Positions 45,364 through 55,770 of a DNA stretch of 64,000 nucleotides are shown here, in pieces (position 1 is the first letter of the stretch; each line of letters starts with the position of its first letter). Source of the stretch: Takashimella koratensis (taxonomy: Eukaryota > Basidiomycota > Tremellomycetes > Trichosporonales > Tetragoniomycetaceae); the NCBI GenBank assembly GCA_003116875.1, contig BCKT01000003.1, positions 1,906,784 through 1,970,783 on the forward strand, in the 5' to 3' direction. Under the pieces are notes generated by a model, which worked only from the letters and a program-made list of their open reading frames with translations, was not told the origin of the DNA and did not search any database. The position numbers and the translations under genes are program-made.

Positions 45364-47112
45364 ATGACCAACTTCCCATACCAAGATGTGGGGCTCTCGC
45401 CTGAGCAGCGTGCAGCTGACCTGCTCAAACGCATGCCGCTGCGCGACAAGGTCGCTCTCATGTTCCAAACCGTCGCCGTGCCTCTTCCGATCGACCAAGT
45501 CAACGACTTTGCGCCTGACCTCGGCTCGCTCCGGTCGCAGATTGAGAGCGGGATGACCCACTTCAACCTTCATGGCTCCGCCGACGACCCTAAGCTCATG
45601 GCCGAACGATACAATGAGATGCAGGCGGTCGCGCTGTCGTGCAACTCGAAGATCCCGCTCTCGATCAGCTCCGACCCTCGACACGCCTTCACCCACAACC
45701 CGCTTTCGTCAATGTTCGCTGGATGCTTCTCGCAATGGCCTGAGCAGCTCGGAATGGTCGCATTGAGGGACGAGAAGAGGATGCAGGAGTATGGCGATAT
45801 CATGAGGCAGGAGTACGTCGCTGTCGGGCTTCGAGGTGCGCTTCATCCGCAGGTCGATCTCGCTACTCAGCCATTTTGGTCTCGTATCAGCGGCGGTATG
45901 GGCGAGGACGCCGATGTCGCCAGCAAACTCGTCGCCGCGTTGGTCCGTGGACTTCAGGGTCCGCAGATCGGTCCCGAGTCCGTCTCCGCCTGTGTCAAGC
46001 ACTTCCCCGGTGGCGGTCCGCAGCGTGATGGTTTCGACTGCCATATGGCCTGGGGAAAGGAGCAAGAGTACCCAGGTGGGATGTTCGACTACCACTTGAA
46101 GCCCTTCCGTGCTGCTATCGACGCAGGCGTCCGTTGGGTCATGCCATCGTACGGCCAGCCGATCGGTACCGAGTACGACGAAGTCGCGTTCGCTTACAAC
46201 AAGCGCATCATCGGGGACCTCCTCCGGGACGAGTGCAAATTCAAGGGTATCGTCGTCTCCGACTGGTTGATCCTCGAAGGTTGGCCCGGGCTGGAGGAGG
46301 ATGCGGTGCAGGCCAAATGTTGGGGAGTAGAGGAGCTCTCAGTTGATGAGAGGATCATCAAGGCATTAGACGCTGGCGTGGACCAGTTTGGCGGCGACAC
46401 GTGCATCGATCGTCTCGTCCGTCTCGTCGAGTCGGGAACCATCACCGAGTCACGCATCGATCGATCGGCTTTGGCGCTTTTGCGTGAGAAATTTATCCTG
46501 GGACTGTTCGACCAGCCATACGTCGACGTCGAGCACGCCGTTCAGACCGTGGGCAAGCCCGAGTTCATGAAGGCTGCCCTGAAGGCTCAGGCGGACGCCC
46601 TCACTCTGATCGTCAACAATTCTGTCCTTCCTCTTGCCAAGGGCGCCAAGGTCTACACCGAGGGATTCGAGGCGTTCCCGGAGGGTCTCGGCTTAGTCGT
46701 TGCGTCACCGAACGAGGCCGATGTGATCGTCATTCGGCTCGAAGCGCCGTGGACAGCCAAAGGCAAAGGCGACCTCGCAAGAGCCTTCCATCACGGCTCA
46801 CTCGAGTTCTCAAATGACAAGATTGCGCATATCGCCAACCTCGCCAAGCACGCACCCGTGGTACTCGACATTTACTGCGATCGCCCTGCTGTGTTGACGG
46901 GTCTTGTCGAAAACGCGTCGGCGATCATCTGTAGCTTTGGCGTTAGCGAGCCGGTCTTGGCAGGCGTTTTGTTTGGTACGTCATCGCCCATGGGCAAGCT
47001 GCCGTTTGACCTACCGCGTTCTGATGCGGCTGTCGCGGCGAGTCGCATGGATGTACCTTTTGATACCAAGGATCCGTTGTTCACATGTGGTTTCGGTTTG
47101 CAGTACACGTAG
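45364..47112 (+). CDS. Intronless bacterial-type GH3 glycoside hydrolase
   Basis: Single exon of 582 residues. GH3 marks are HPQVDLATQPFWSR, CVKHFPGGGPQRDG (KHFPG-type loop), FRAAIDAGVRWVMPSYG and the nucleophile Asp in GIVVSDW. The C-terminal domain (LTLIVNNSVLPLA ... DVIVIRLEAPW ... PVVLDIYCDRPAVL) lacks the PA14 and fibronectin-III parts of the other GH3 gene in this window. The layout resembles actinobacterial GH3 exo-glycosidases (beta-glucosidase or xylosidase). No signal peptide, so it would act on imported oligosaccharides. Absence of introns over 1.7 kb among intron-rich neighbours suggests transfer from bacteria. The start MTNFPYQDVGL is preferred over an ATG 81 bases upstream. Confidence 0.9.
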   Translation: MTNFPYQDVGLSPEQRAADLLKRMPLRDKVALMFQTVAVPLPIDQVNDFAPDLGSLRSQIESGMTHFNLHGSADDPKLMAERYNEMQAVALSCNSKIPLSISSDPRHAFTHNPLSSMFAGCFSQWPEQLGMVALRDEKRMQEYGDIMRQEYVAVGLRGALHPQVDLATQPFWSRISGGMGEDADVASKLVAALVRGLQGPQIGPESVSACVKHFPGGGPQRDGFDCHMAWGKEQEYPGGMFDYHLKPFRAAIDAGVRWVMPSYGQPIGTEYDEVAFAYNKRIIGDLLRDECKFKGIVVSDWLILEGWPGLEEDAVQAKCWGVEELSVDERIIKALDAGVDQFGGDTCIDRLVRLVESGTITESRIDRSALALLREKFILGLFDQPYVDVEHAVQTVGKPEFMKAALKAQADALTLIVNNSVLPLAKGAKVYTEGFEAFPEGLGLVVASPNEADVIVIRLEAPWTAKGKGDLARAFHHGSLEFSNDKIAHIANLAKHAPVVLDIYCDRPAVLTGLVENASAIICSFGVSEPVLAGVLFGTSSPMGKLPFDLPRSDAAVAASRMDVPFDTKDPLFTCGFGLQYT

Positions 47113-47194
47113 GCTCTATGGATGTCATCGAGCAAAGCTGCTACCCAGTGCACCTGAATGTGCTATACATCACATCCTTCCAAGACACTGCAGG

Positions 47195-47204
47195 GGAGCG
47201 GTGT
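47195..47204 (-). promoter_or_regulatory. ACACCGCTCC motif, exact copy
   Basis: Exact copy, read as GGAGCGGTGT on the plus strand, about 425 bp upstream of the hydroxyacid oxidase ATG. Confidence 0.5.
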
Positions 47205-47505
47205 AAACAAGATTGAGCTGCGTGAGAGTTTGCTCCACCGCTTCCACCGCTTCACCCAGTCTATTCCACCAGGTCAACAATGAGCAGGATCTGCGGCTTC
47301 ATGCCAAGCTATTTGACCAGTCACATTGGGCTAGCCTCCACTAGCACCCACAGGCTACAAGCGGGTTAGCTTTGCACACGCATCTTTCTACCTGGCTACG
47401 CGGAGCCGAGACAATATGAACCCTTTACACAGTCCAATGTACACCGCTTGGATCTACTGAGGACCGACTTCAACGCACGGGTTGATTCCATTCGTTGAGG
47501 TCGTG

Positions 47506-47515
47506 GGAGCGGTGT
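47506..47515 (-). promoter_or_regulatory. ACACCGCTCC motif, exact copy
   Basis: Exact copy, read as GGAGCGGTGT on the plus strand, 115 bp upstream of the hydroxyacid oxidase ATG. Confidence 0.6.
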
Positions 47516-47629
47516 ACGGCCGGCCCCGGTTCTCCGATGAACCCGTGTCAATCAAGTCCGCAGATATACTCAGAGGGATTACTCTGCACCACCTTTTCCA
47601 ACTTGTATTCTTTCAACACTCACAACACA

Positions 47630-48922
47630 ATGGCCGGCCGTGGAAGCACTCTTGACCCTAATGTGTTCTGTATCGCAGACCTCATCGAGCACTGCAACAA
47701 GCGCATCCCCAAGATGGCCAGCGAGTATATCGCGGGCGGTGGAATGGACATGATCACGTGAGTCGAGATCACTCCGGGACTGACTTTAGTGTTCGTGACA
47801 ACTCGGCGTCGTTTGATCGCTACCGGCTGCTCCCTAGAGTCATGAAGGACGTCCGCGACGTCGACCCCAGCTCGGTCTGCTGGGGCACCAAAGTGGGTCT
47901 TGGAATAATCGTGTGCTTACCCAGACCTCTTTCCCTCTTGGATTCTCGCCGACCGGTTTGCACGGAGTGGCACACACGGACGCTGAGCTGGGTGTTTCAC
48001 GCGCCGCGGCCAAGATGGGCACCAACATGTGCCTCTCGTCTTGGGCCAACTCGTCGATTGAGGATGTCATTGCTCAGGGTGCCAACTACAACAACGCATA
48101 CGCGATGCAACTGAGTGTCGTTGCTGACCCCGAGGCGAACCTCTACACAATTCGCAAGGCGGAAGGTGCGTCAAACCTGAGGATGTGAGCTGATTACAGC
48201 CGCCGGTGCCAAGGCCCTGTGGGTTACCGTCGACCTTCCTATCTTGGGTCGACGTCTCAACGAGTACAAGAACAGCTTTAGCATCCCCGATGGGCTAACT
48301 GTCCCCAACATCCCTCCCGAGGTTGACTTCCGCAACGCGGGCCAGAATCCTCGGATGGCGTACGACCGAGGCATGACGTGGGAGAAGGTCAAGTGGTTCA
48401 AGGAGAACACGAAGATGCAAGTGTGGCTGAAAGGAAGTAAGTCGGCGGCAAGGACGCGCTAATCCTAGTCATGGATCCGGAGGACGCCCGCTTGGCAGTC
48501 GAGGCTGGCGCCGACGGCATCATCGTCTCTAACCACGGCGGTCGACAGCTTGATGGCATTTCTTCTACACTTGCGGCGCTTCCTGGTGTCGTTGCTGCGG
48601 TGGATGGTCGTGTTCCAGTTCACTTTGACGGTGGTATTCGACGTGGCACAGACATCTTCAAGGCTCTCGCCCTTGGTGCAGACTTTTGCTTTGTTGGTCG
48701 AATCGCTCTGTGGGGCTTGGGAGTGAGTTTTTGTGTCATGGCCAGCACTGATTCAAGTACAATGGGGAAGCCGGGGTGCACCTCGCATTGAAGCTCTTGT
48801 ATGACGAATTCTTGGCGACGATGATTCAAGTCGGTGTCAACAGCGTCAAGGAGATTGGCAGGCACCACCTTGCGTGGGTTGCTGCGGATGGGTCATTGGT
48901 GCGACTGGACGAGAAGAAGTAG
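47630..48922 (+). CDS. FMN-dependent 2-hydroxyacid oxidase/dehydrogenase
   Basis: Glycolate-oxidase-family TIM barrel that oxidises L-2-hydroxy acids to 2-oxo acids. Seen in order: [13 protein letters not shown] (N-terminal helix), [41 protein letters not shown], then [14 protein letters not shown] with the catalytic His and substrate-binding Arg, and [19 protein letters not shown], the FMN phosphate site. No cytochrome b2 domain or mitochondrial presequence is present, and no SKL tail (ends LDEKK), so it is a stand-alone, probably cytosolic enzyme. About five short introns. Two copies of the local promoter motif lie upstream. Confidence 0.92.
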
Positions 48923-49256
48923 TTGAAGATGCATTTCATACCATCTGTGCCAGTACGAACGAAGTAGGCGGGGAACTCATGTATGGCGGGCGGCTCTGAT
49001 AGACGCTATCAAGGATGCAAGTCGGGTTCATTTCTCGCTCGAATTATACAGTGATACATTATGAAGCGGCTGTCAACTGTTGCAAAATTTCACCAACAGT
49101 TAACGGGATCATAAGTCAAACACTCATTACTGTCAAATGTTTGTGGAAGGTTCAACTGACGTAAAGATGTGAAGGGGGAGGAGCATCAGAAGGCGACAAG
49201 GGCGACAAACAACCAGATGCATTCATTTCTTTCTGACAATACTTTCAAACAACTAG
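48923..49256. other. Convergent intergenic region
   Basis: About 335 bases between the 3' ends of the hydroxyacid oxidase and permease genes. AT-rich in parts; no gene seen. Confidence 0.55.
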
Positions 49257-51079
49257 TCTATCCCCAAAGCCAGCGGAAGAACTTGGACTTGGAACCCGTG
49301 TGCGTGATCTGGTCCTCGGCATCCATAGCCTCGATCGCATCTACACCAGTGTCGACGTCGACTTGCTTCAGGGGGATGGACCTGAACGAGCGGCGATAGA
49401 TGATGTGCCCGATGTAGGGCACCAAGAACACGGGGATAGTGCAGTAGGCGAATAAAAAGTCCTGGTAGTTCCAGTGTCCCTTGACGAATACGGCGAAACC
49501 GTTGGTCTATGATCAGCTTGATTCACCTTGCGACTTACCGCAAGGATCAAAAAGTACATGAAACAGGCAAAGTAAGAGAAGTAGAGCTGTCCTTTGACTC
49601 GGAAAGGAAGCGCTTCTCTGTCCTTGCCCTGCACGTTCATGGCGTGGTACCAACGAATGTGAATGATACACATCAAGCCGTAGTTGAGCAAGTTGCCGGC
49701 GCCGACGAGGTTGGTGATCCAGTTGAAAACTGTTGCCGAGCTGTTCGAGACACTGAGGAATGACAAGAGTCCCACCGAGCAGATGGTAATGACACTGACG
49801 TACGGTACACCCCGCGCTGTCTTGGTGAAGATCTTAGGAGCTCGACCAGCCAATGCAAATCCGTACAGAGAGCGAGACCCGGAGAAGGCGATTTCGATGC
49901 CCGCCGACAACGCCGAAGTCAACAGGACCGCGTTGATGATGTGAGGGAGTCCCGAGATGCCCAGTCGGACAGCAGCAAGAACGAATGGAGATGAACCAGC
50001 GCCAGCGAGTGACAAACCAAGGTCTGAGTCGGTGTATGGAACCTATTGATTAGTTTATTTAAGGGATACTGCTTACAAGAATACCGGCAGAGAAGACGCC
50101 ACCAATGTAGAAGACAAGAAGACGGTAGATGACTCTGGTGAACACCCGAGGCATCACACGACGCGGTGCCTTGGCTTCAGCTGCGGCGTTGGCAAGGTAG
50201 TCAGGTCCACCGTAGGCGTAAGCGCCCTTGACCAGCGTAGACCAGAAGGCAGCGAAACGTCCGAGGTTGCCCGTCGTCAAGTACTCGTTGAACACTCCGG
50301 GGTTCTTCCAGTAGCGGAAGCCAAAAGCGTCATGCTGAGGGTTGCCACCGCACATGGTAATCACTTCTGTCAGTCTAGTCGTTGTAAAACCTTACACGTA
50401 AAGAGAAGCAGACCAAGAATGAGTAAGACTTTGAGAATCGAGAAATAAAATTCGGCCTCCCCGAAGTATTTAACGCCCAGGAGGTTCTAAAGTCAGACAA
50501 GCCTACTATGGTCACTCACGACAGCGAAAATGATAGCCAGCGCGATGGAGCACCACAGAGCGTTGTTGATCGAAGTGTTCCAAAAGTTTACCATCCCTGC
50601 GACCGCGTTGACCTCTGCGGCGACAGTAGCAGCAGTCACCCAGATATAGACAATGGCCATGGCAAAGCTAAACGAACGATCGACGTAGCTGTCGGCAAAG
50701 TGCAAGAAGGAACCGTCGACCGGTAGGTAGCAAATCATCTCGCCCATGGCGTTGAAACACATCCAAGTGATGGCACCGAAAAGGGAGTATCCTAGCACGA
50801 GTGCGAGAGGACCGGCTTGGGCAAGGGCTGAGCCAGTTCCGACCTGAATCTTCAGTTGGAGACTAGGCGTAGACTCACGAAAAGACCAGTTCCGATGGAA
50901 CCACTGATAGCCATCAGTTGAATGTGGCGGGGCTTCAAGGATCGATGCGTTTCTTTGACAGTGCCGTTGACGCCCGCTTCCGCGAGACGCTGGTCTGCTT
51001 CGACGACCTGGACGACATTGGAGTCGGTCTGGTCGTCGGAAACACCTTTAGTGTCGATTGTATAGTCCTCAGGAGCCAT
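49257..51079 (-). CDS. Amino-acid permease (APC/YAT family)
   Basis: The first helix region HRSLKPRHIQLMAISGSIG with TGLFV and, over an intron, ALAQAGP is the fungal amino-acid permease signature. Later helices include YSLFGAITWMCFNAMGEMI, SFAMAIVYIWVTAATVAAE, GIEIAFSGSRSLYGFALAG and SYFACFMYFLILAV. The C-terminus is hydrophilic and ends FFRWLWG. About seven short introns. The ATG at 51127 would add 16 residues, but it overlaps a TATATGAA box, so MAPEDYTID at 51079 is preferred. Imports amino acids by proton symport at the plasma membrane. It shares a motif-rich divergent promoter with a D-2-hydroxyacid dehydrogenase gene. Confidence 0.9.
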
Positions 51080-51192
51080 GTCGAGAGTGGAATGGGGAGA
51101 GACATATGATGTTCTCATGCGCTTCATATAGTCATGACACTTAGTGTCAGATAAGCTACGACGACGTCAATGACTGGAGCCGATTCAAAATG

Positions 51193-51202
51193 ACACCGCT
51201 CC
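51193..51202 (+). promoter_or_regulatory. ACACCGCTCC motif, exact copy
   Basis: Exact copy, 113 bp upstream of the preferred permease start. Confidence 0.6.
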
Positions 51203-51343
51203 CGACGGTCGGCTCCTACTGTGGTGGAGGTGGTACAGTACCTTTTCTCATCGTACCTAGGTCTGTCAATCGTTTAGAAGCGCCACTGGCAAGATCTCAG
51301 GGTTCTGCACGTGCATAATTCAACCGGCAAATGCCGATTGGCT

Positions 51344-51353
51344 ACACCGCTCC
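51344..51353 (+). promoter_or_regulatory. ACACCGCTCC motif, exact copy
   Basis: Exact copy in the middle of the divergent promoter, about 233 bp from the dehydrogenase ATG. Confidence 0.6.
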
Positions 51354-51420
51354 TGACACAGTGTGACACCGTTGACACTTGCTTCTTGACGTCAAAGATT
51401 TTGCTAAATGACGTTTAGAT

Positions 51421-51460
51421 ACACCGCTCCGCGCTGAAACGGCCCCAGCAAGAGCGGTGT
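51421..51460 (+). promoter_or_regulatory. Inverted pair of ACACCGCTCC motifs
   Basis: ACACCGCTCC at 51421-51430 and its near-complement AGAGCGGTGT at 51451-51460 face each other across a 20-base spacer, 126-165 bp upstream of the dehydrogenase ATG. The arms match in 9 of 10 positions. Confidence 0.6.
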
Positions 51461-51586
51461 GAGCTGGGAGCAAGCTTCCGGACTACTCGGCTCCCAATTC
51501 CTGCCGGACCCGTGTCGAAAACCAAGGCCCGGTGTCACTTTAAATTGCGCAAACCAACTCCTCTCTTCCCACCAACTGTCGCAATC

Positions 51587-52948
51587 ATGGCTCCAGCTCT
51601 CCAGACCGTTCTCATCTGCGGTGTCCTTCCGGATGCCGAGATCCAGCGCATCAAACAGGTGAGCCCTACATGGGATCCCGCTGACGATCAAGGCATTCAA
51701 AACCGTCTTTTACCTTCCTACCAACAAAGAGTACATCTCTCCGGAGGATGTGAAGAAGGTCGAGGTGCTCTACTGTCACAATTGGCAGGGTTTCCCGGAG
51801 TGCATCAAGTCTCTCGACGAGATGCCTGACTTCAAGTTCCTGCAGCTCTCGGCTACCGGCTGTGACATGATCATGTGAGTTGGATGTTGGTCCTGGCTGA
51901 CGATAAAGGAAGCAGGCACCGGTCGTCTCTGCTACCCCAGAGCGTCTCGCCCAGTTGGCTTTTGCGAACGCCGCGGGTGGATATGTAAGTTAACACATAC
52001 GTCTCTGCTAATTATCAGTCTACACAGATCGGTTTGTACGTGTTGTACTATATCACATCGTTGTGCAACTCGCTCCAAAACATCACCCACCTCGCTAGGG
52101 TATGTCATCCGATTCAGTCTTGAGCTAACTATGCAGACCAATCAGCGCTGGCCGGGGCTTGAGGAGATCATGATCAACGCCGGCCGTAGTGGTCCGTACG
52201 GATCCAAGACCATGTTTGGGAAGACCTTTGGCTTCTTGGGATACGGCTCGGTAAGTCAGAGTGTGACATAAGTTGACGCCCAGCTTGGCCGAGAGTTTGC
52301 ACGACTCTGCACCATCTTCCCCAAGGCTCGCATTATCGCGGCCAATACCAACGGGACCAAGAGTCGCAACCAGATCGTAGGTCTTGATCCGATCGTGGCT
52401 AACCTCAGTTCGCGCTACCAGGTACCGGTGACCTCGAGGGTGACTTGCCGGAGAAGTATTACGCTGCCGCAGACCCCGCGTCTCTTCGCGAGTTCCTTTC
52501 CGAGTGTGACGTGCTTGTCTGCTCCATGCCGGGTACTGCTCAGACCCAGTGGATGCTTGACGCCGAGCTCCTTGGTGAGTGTGAAGCTTTGCATAGCTGA
52601 TTGCAGGTCTGCTCAAACCCAATGCGCTATTCATCAATGTCGGCCGAGGCAGTCTGATCAAGTCAGGTAAGCATGCAATTTGGGGGGAGCTTATCTTTAG
52701 ATGAAATCCTCAAGGCCCTTGAAAAGCCTGATGGCCTTTTGGGCGTTGCCATCGATGTGACCGACCCCGAGCCTCTCACCGATGGTCACCCGTTGTACAC
52801 CCACCCCCGAGTTATCGTTACCCCCCATTGCTCGGGTGAAGCTGAGGATGAGCTGATCGCTTCGACCGACATTCTTTTGAAGAACACCGAGCTCCTCAGA
52901 AGTGGCCAGGACTACTTTAACCACATCAGCTTCATCAAGGGCTACTAA
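51587..52948 (+). CDS. D-isomer-specific 2-hydroxyacid dehydrogenase
   Basis: NAD(P)-dependent enzyme interconverting D-2-hydroxy acids and 2-oxo acids. The Rossmann motif is FGFLGYGS followed by LGREFARLC. Active-site pieces are INVGRGSLIKS (Arg), DVTDPEPLTDGHPLY (Glu of the Asp-Pro-Glu-Pro motif) and VIVTPHCSGEA (His). The chain starts MAPALQTVLICGVLP and ends HISFIKGY. About nine short introns, some separating exons of only 50-70 bases. With the L-2-hydroxyacid oxidase nearby, both enantiomers of a hydroxy acid could be handled. Cytosolic. Confidence 0.9.
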
Positions 52949-53218
52949 ACGTATACTAGCGATCGTAGCCTCATCAATGAATGTTCTTGATCTCTGCGTT
53001 GATGACCGTGGCTTTATCCTGGACTATTCAGCTGCTCATGAGCTTTATTAGCAGTAGTATAACTTCACTGCAACATGTAAGCATTATCGCCCAACGCCAG
53101 AGTGGTGTAGACTGGGCTGATTGGCTGCTAACTTCGATGATACAAGGACGTAAGCACTGTCGATGACTGATTTAAATGATATCTGTCTGATGCATCCCTA
53201 AAGTCTATAACAAGTTTT

Positions 53219-55437
53219 CTACATGCCGTTGTCCACGTACTCAGACTTCCCGTTCGCGCAGCATCCATCAACCACTTTGCTCTGGTTAAAGTCCTGGTTG
53301 GAAAGCGGAACGTCGACAGCTGGGTTGGCGGTGAAGAAGTTGCCTAAAGTCAGCTTGACTCTGAAAAGGTCACTTACATGGCTTGAACGAAAGCATGTGT
53401 GTCTCCACAGGCATGACTGGGAAGTCCTCAACTCGAGGGATGTGAGTCAAGGCGAACGTTGCCCAAAAGACGAGGTCGGTGTTCTCCACGCTGTCCTCAC
53501 GAGCGACAAACGCCTCCAGACCCTTGGCGTTACCGTTGGACTGGTTGGTGTAGTCACCCGAAGCGAAGAGCTCGCCGTCTTTGTAGGTGGACACCCAGAT
53601 GTGATGCTGGGTGAACGGCGCGCGCTTGGCGATAACGCTGTCTTTGTAGGCCAGACGCATTTGGCTCGGGTGAGGGACAAATTTGTAAGAGACAGGAGTG
53701 AGGGAGATAGGGTTGATGACGTTGGGGTTGGTCTGGGATCAGCTCTGTGCTCAGCACGAGACTCACAATCTTGAAGACACGGCCGTTCAATGGGTCGGCG
53801 TCTCGGTATCCCGCCGTGGTAATCGGCATCTTCTTCGCGGTAAAGCCAATACCGTGAATGTCCATGGGTCCCCGCTCTACACTGACAACATCTTCCATGA
53901 CAACCGTGTTGTTGTCGCCGTCGATCGCGGGGTCGACGCGAACGTTGACAAAGTGCTGGTGCGATGGGCCGAGGACACCCGGGGCGACGACAGTGCCGTA
54001 GGGCGAAGTCTTGCCAAAGTCGATAGCAGCGGTAGAGAGAATACCAGTGGCACGTGACTCGAGGTGAAGGCCACCAGCTTGGTCGAATTGCCAAGCAAAG
54101 ATGTAATCGTAGTTGCCGACGGTGAGCTGATGTCAGCGGGGCTTGATGTTACACTTACGATAGTCTGAACCACGAGGAGACGTTGACGTACGACAGCCGC
54201 ACGGCCGGTCGGGCTGTATGTCTTCTTCCAGAGGATCCCGTTGTCTTGCTCGTGCACACAGATGACACTGGGGTCAGCGCGAGTCAACCAATTGACCTAC
54301 TTCTTCATGACACGAGAAACACCCTGGGCGTTAACCTCTGCGGAGTCGTAGTATTTCATGAGGCCCAGACAGTCGCAGCCGTTCTCGAGTGAGTTGGCCG
54401 ATCGACCAAGCCCAATGTCTCCAAAGTCAAAGACCTGCTTGAGGTGGAATGGTGGGCGAGGATCGGCGTATGGAACGTGCATCTCACTGAGAGACATGCG
54501 GTAGAAGATTCGGCGACCGTCATAAGAGACGTCGTGGAGGACGGGGCCTTCGCGGTAGCTAATGTCAGCGAGGGACAACCTTGGACTTACTTGAAAGACA
54601 CCCTGAATCGCCATTTCTGCCACTCGATCAAGTTGCCGTCGGTCGTAAAGCTTGGACCCTCAGGTTGAATCACGCGCAAGGGCTTGAGGTCCTCACGGGT
54701 GGTGCCCCCTCGAAGGTCGGGGAAGAACTCGGCAGGCTGGTAGCCCTTGGTCGGGTTCTTGAGCGGCCCAGTGCAGAGGGTGAGGCCGTCCGACTCATCG
54801 CCAGTGTAAACGTAATCGATGCTCATGACCTCTTTCTCCCACATGTCCCACCAGACGCAGAGGGGAAGGGGGTAACCCCAGATGTTGGAACTAGGGTCGT
54901 TGTTTGCTGGGTTGCGGTGGTAGAAGACGTAGAATACCTTGCGGATAGCGGGTTCGTCATCGTCGGCGCCAGCGGGCCAAACCTGAGGGGTGACAGCGAT
55001 GCCCTCTGGAAGCTCCAGTTTGGCGAGGGCCTCTTTGACCTTGGGGTGAGCGAGCATCGCATCACGGGCTTCGTTGAGCTCGTCTCGGTCGAGTGGGGCG
55101 TGGTGCTCAGTAACCATCTCAGAGACAATCTCCTTGCCTTGGTCGAGGTCGACGACGACCTTGATCAAGTCGCGCGTGTTCATGTTGAAGAACAGGCAAT
55201 CGGTCTGGCGAGCAGGGCGAGGAGGAAGGGGGATACCGATGCGCTCGGCGTTGAGGTAGGGGACAAGCTCGGCCTTGGGCTGATAGGTTAGCCCATGCAT
55301 TGGAGGGCACTCACTGGCTCGCGGATGGAGACAAATTTGACCCAGAGGCGAGCATCGGGGCGGTTACTCCTGACGATGCGGAGCGACTCGTCAATCTCCT
55401 TGGTGGTGATGGTGTCAAGTGGGTGAGGGAAGGACAT
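53219..55437 (-). CDS. Copper amine oxidase
   Basis: Oxidises primary amines to aldehydes with ammonia and hydrogen peroxide, using copper and a topaquinone made from its own tyrosine. The topaquinone site is VGNYDYIFAWQF. The catalytic-base region is RRIFYRMSLSEMHVPYAD. Copper ligands are in GPSHQHFVNVRVD and, further on, in FALTHIPRVEDFPVMP. N-terminal N2/N3 domains (LDQGKEIVSEMV, NLIEWQKWRFRVSF) are present, and the start MSFPHPLDTITTKEI fits the family. About five short introns. No SKL tail (ends YVDNGM). A looser motif copy (GGAGCGGCGC) lies at 55522, 85 bp upstream. Confidence 0.94.
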
Positions 55438-55770
55438 GGTGAAGACTGAGGTGGGGGATTGATGGTGAATGGTCGCCCATGTCCGCGATTAATGTACTCG
55501 GCGGGTAAGGAACCGTGTAATGGAGCGGCGCTCGGCTCTGTGGCTTCAAAGAGAGCCATGTCGACATTGGTTAGCGAATGCACTGGCCGAGGAGGAACCG
55601 TGTATCGAGAGCCATGTTTGGTTGTCACAGCTCTCTCTCGCCCGCGGCCAGAGCTGTGTCAGTGTAGCCGTGTACGTGTGTCTCCGTATATCCGGTAGAC
55701 CCTTGGGCTTGCCCGCAGTACGTACTGAATCCCTGATGGCTCATTGGCTCAAAAATGTTGCATCCAACAT
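55438..55770. other. Intergenic region upstream of the copper amine oxidase
   Basis: About 333 bases. It contains GGAGCGGCGC at 55522-55531, a two-mismatch relative of the shared promoter motif. No gene seen. Confidence 0.5.

Larger units (their letters stand above)
47113..47629. other. Promoter region of the 2-hydroxyacid oxidase gene
   Basis: About 515 bases without exons. It carries two exact GGAGCGGTGT copies and several looser CACCGCTT copies near 47240-47265 and 47441. Confidence 0.55.
51080..51586. promoter_or_regulatory. Divergent promoter of amino-acid permease and D-2-hydroxyacid dehydrogenase
   Basis: About 507 bases with four copies of the ACACCGCTCC motif (three exact, one with a mismatch). 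On the complement strand a TATATGAA element lies about 50 bp before the preferred permease start. Confidence 0.6.
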
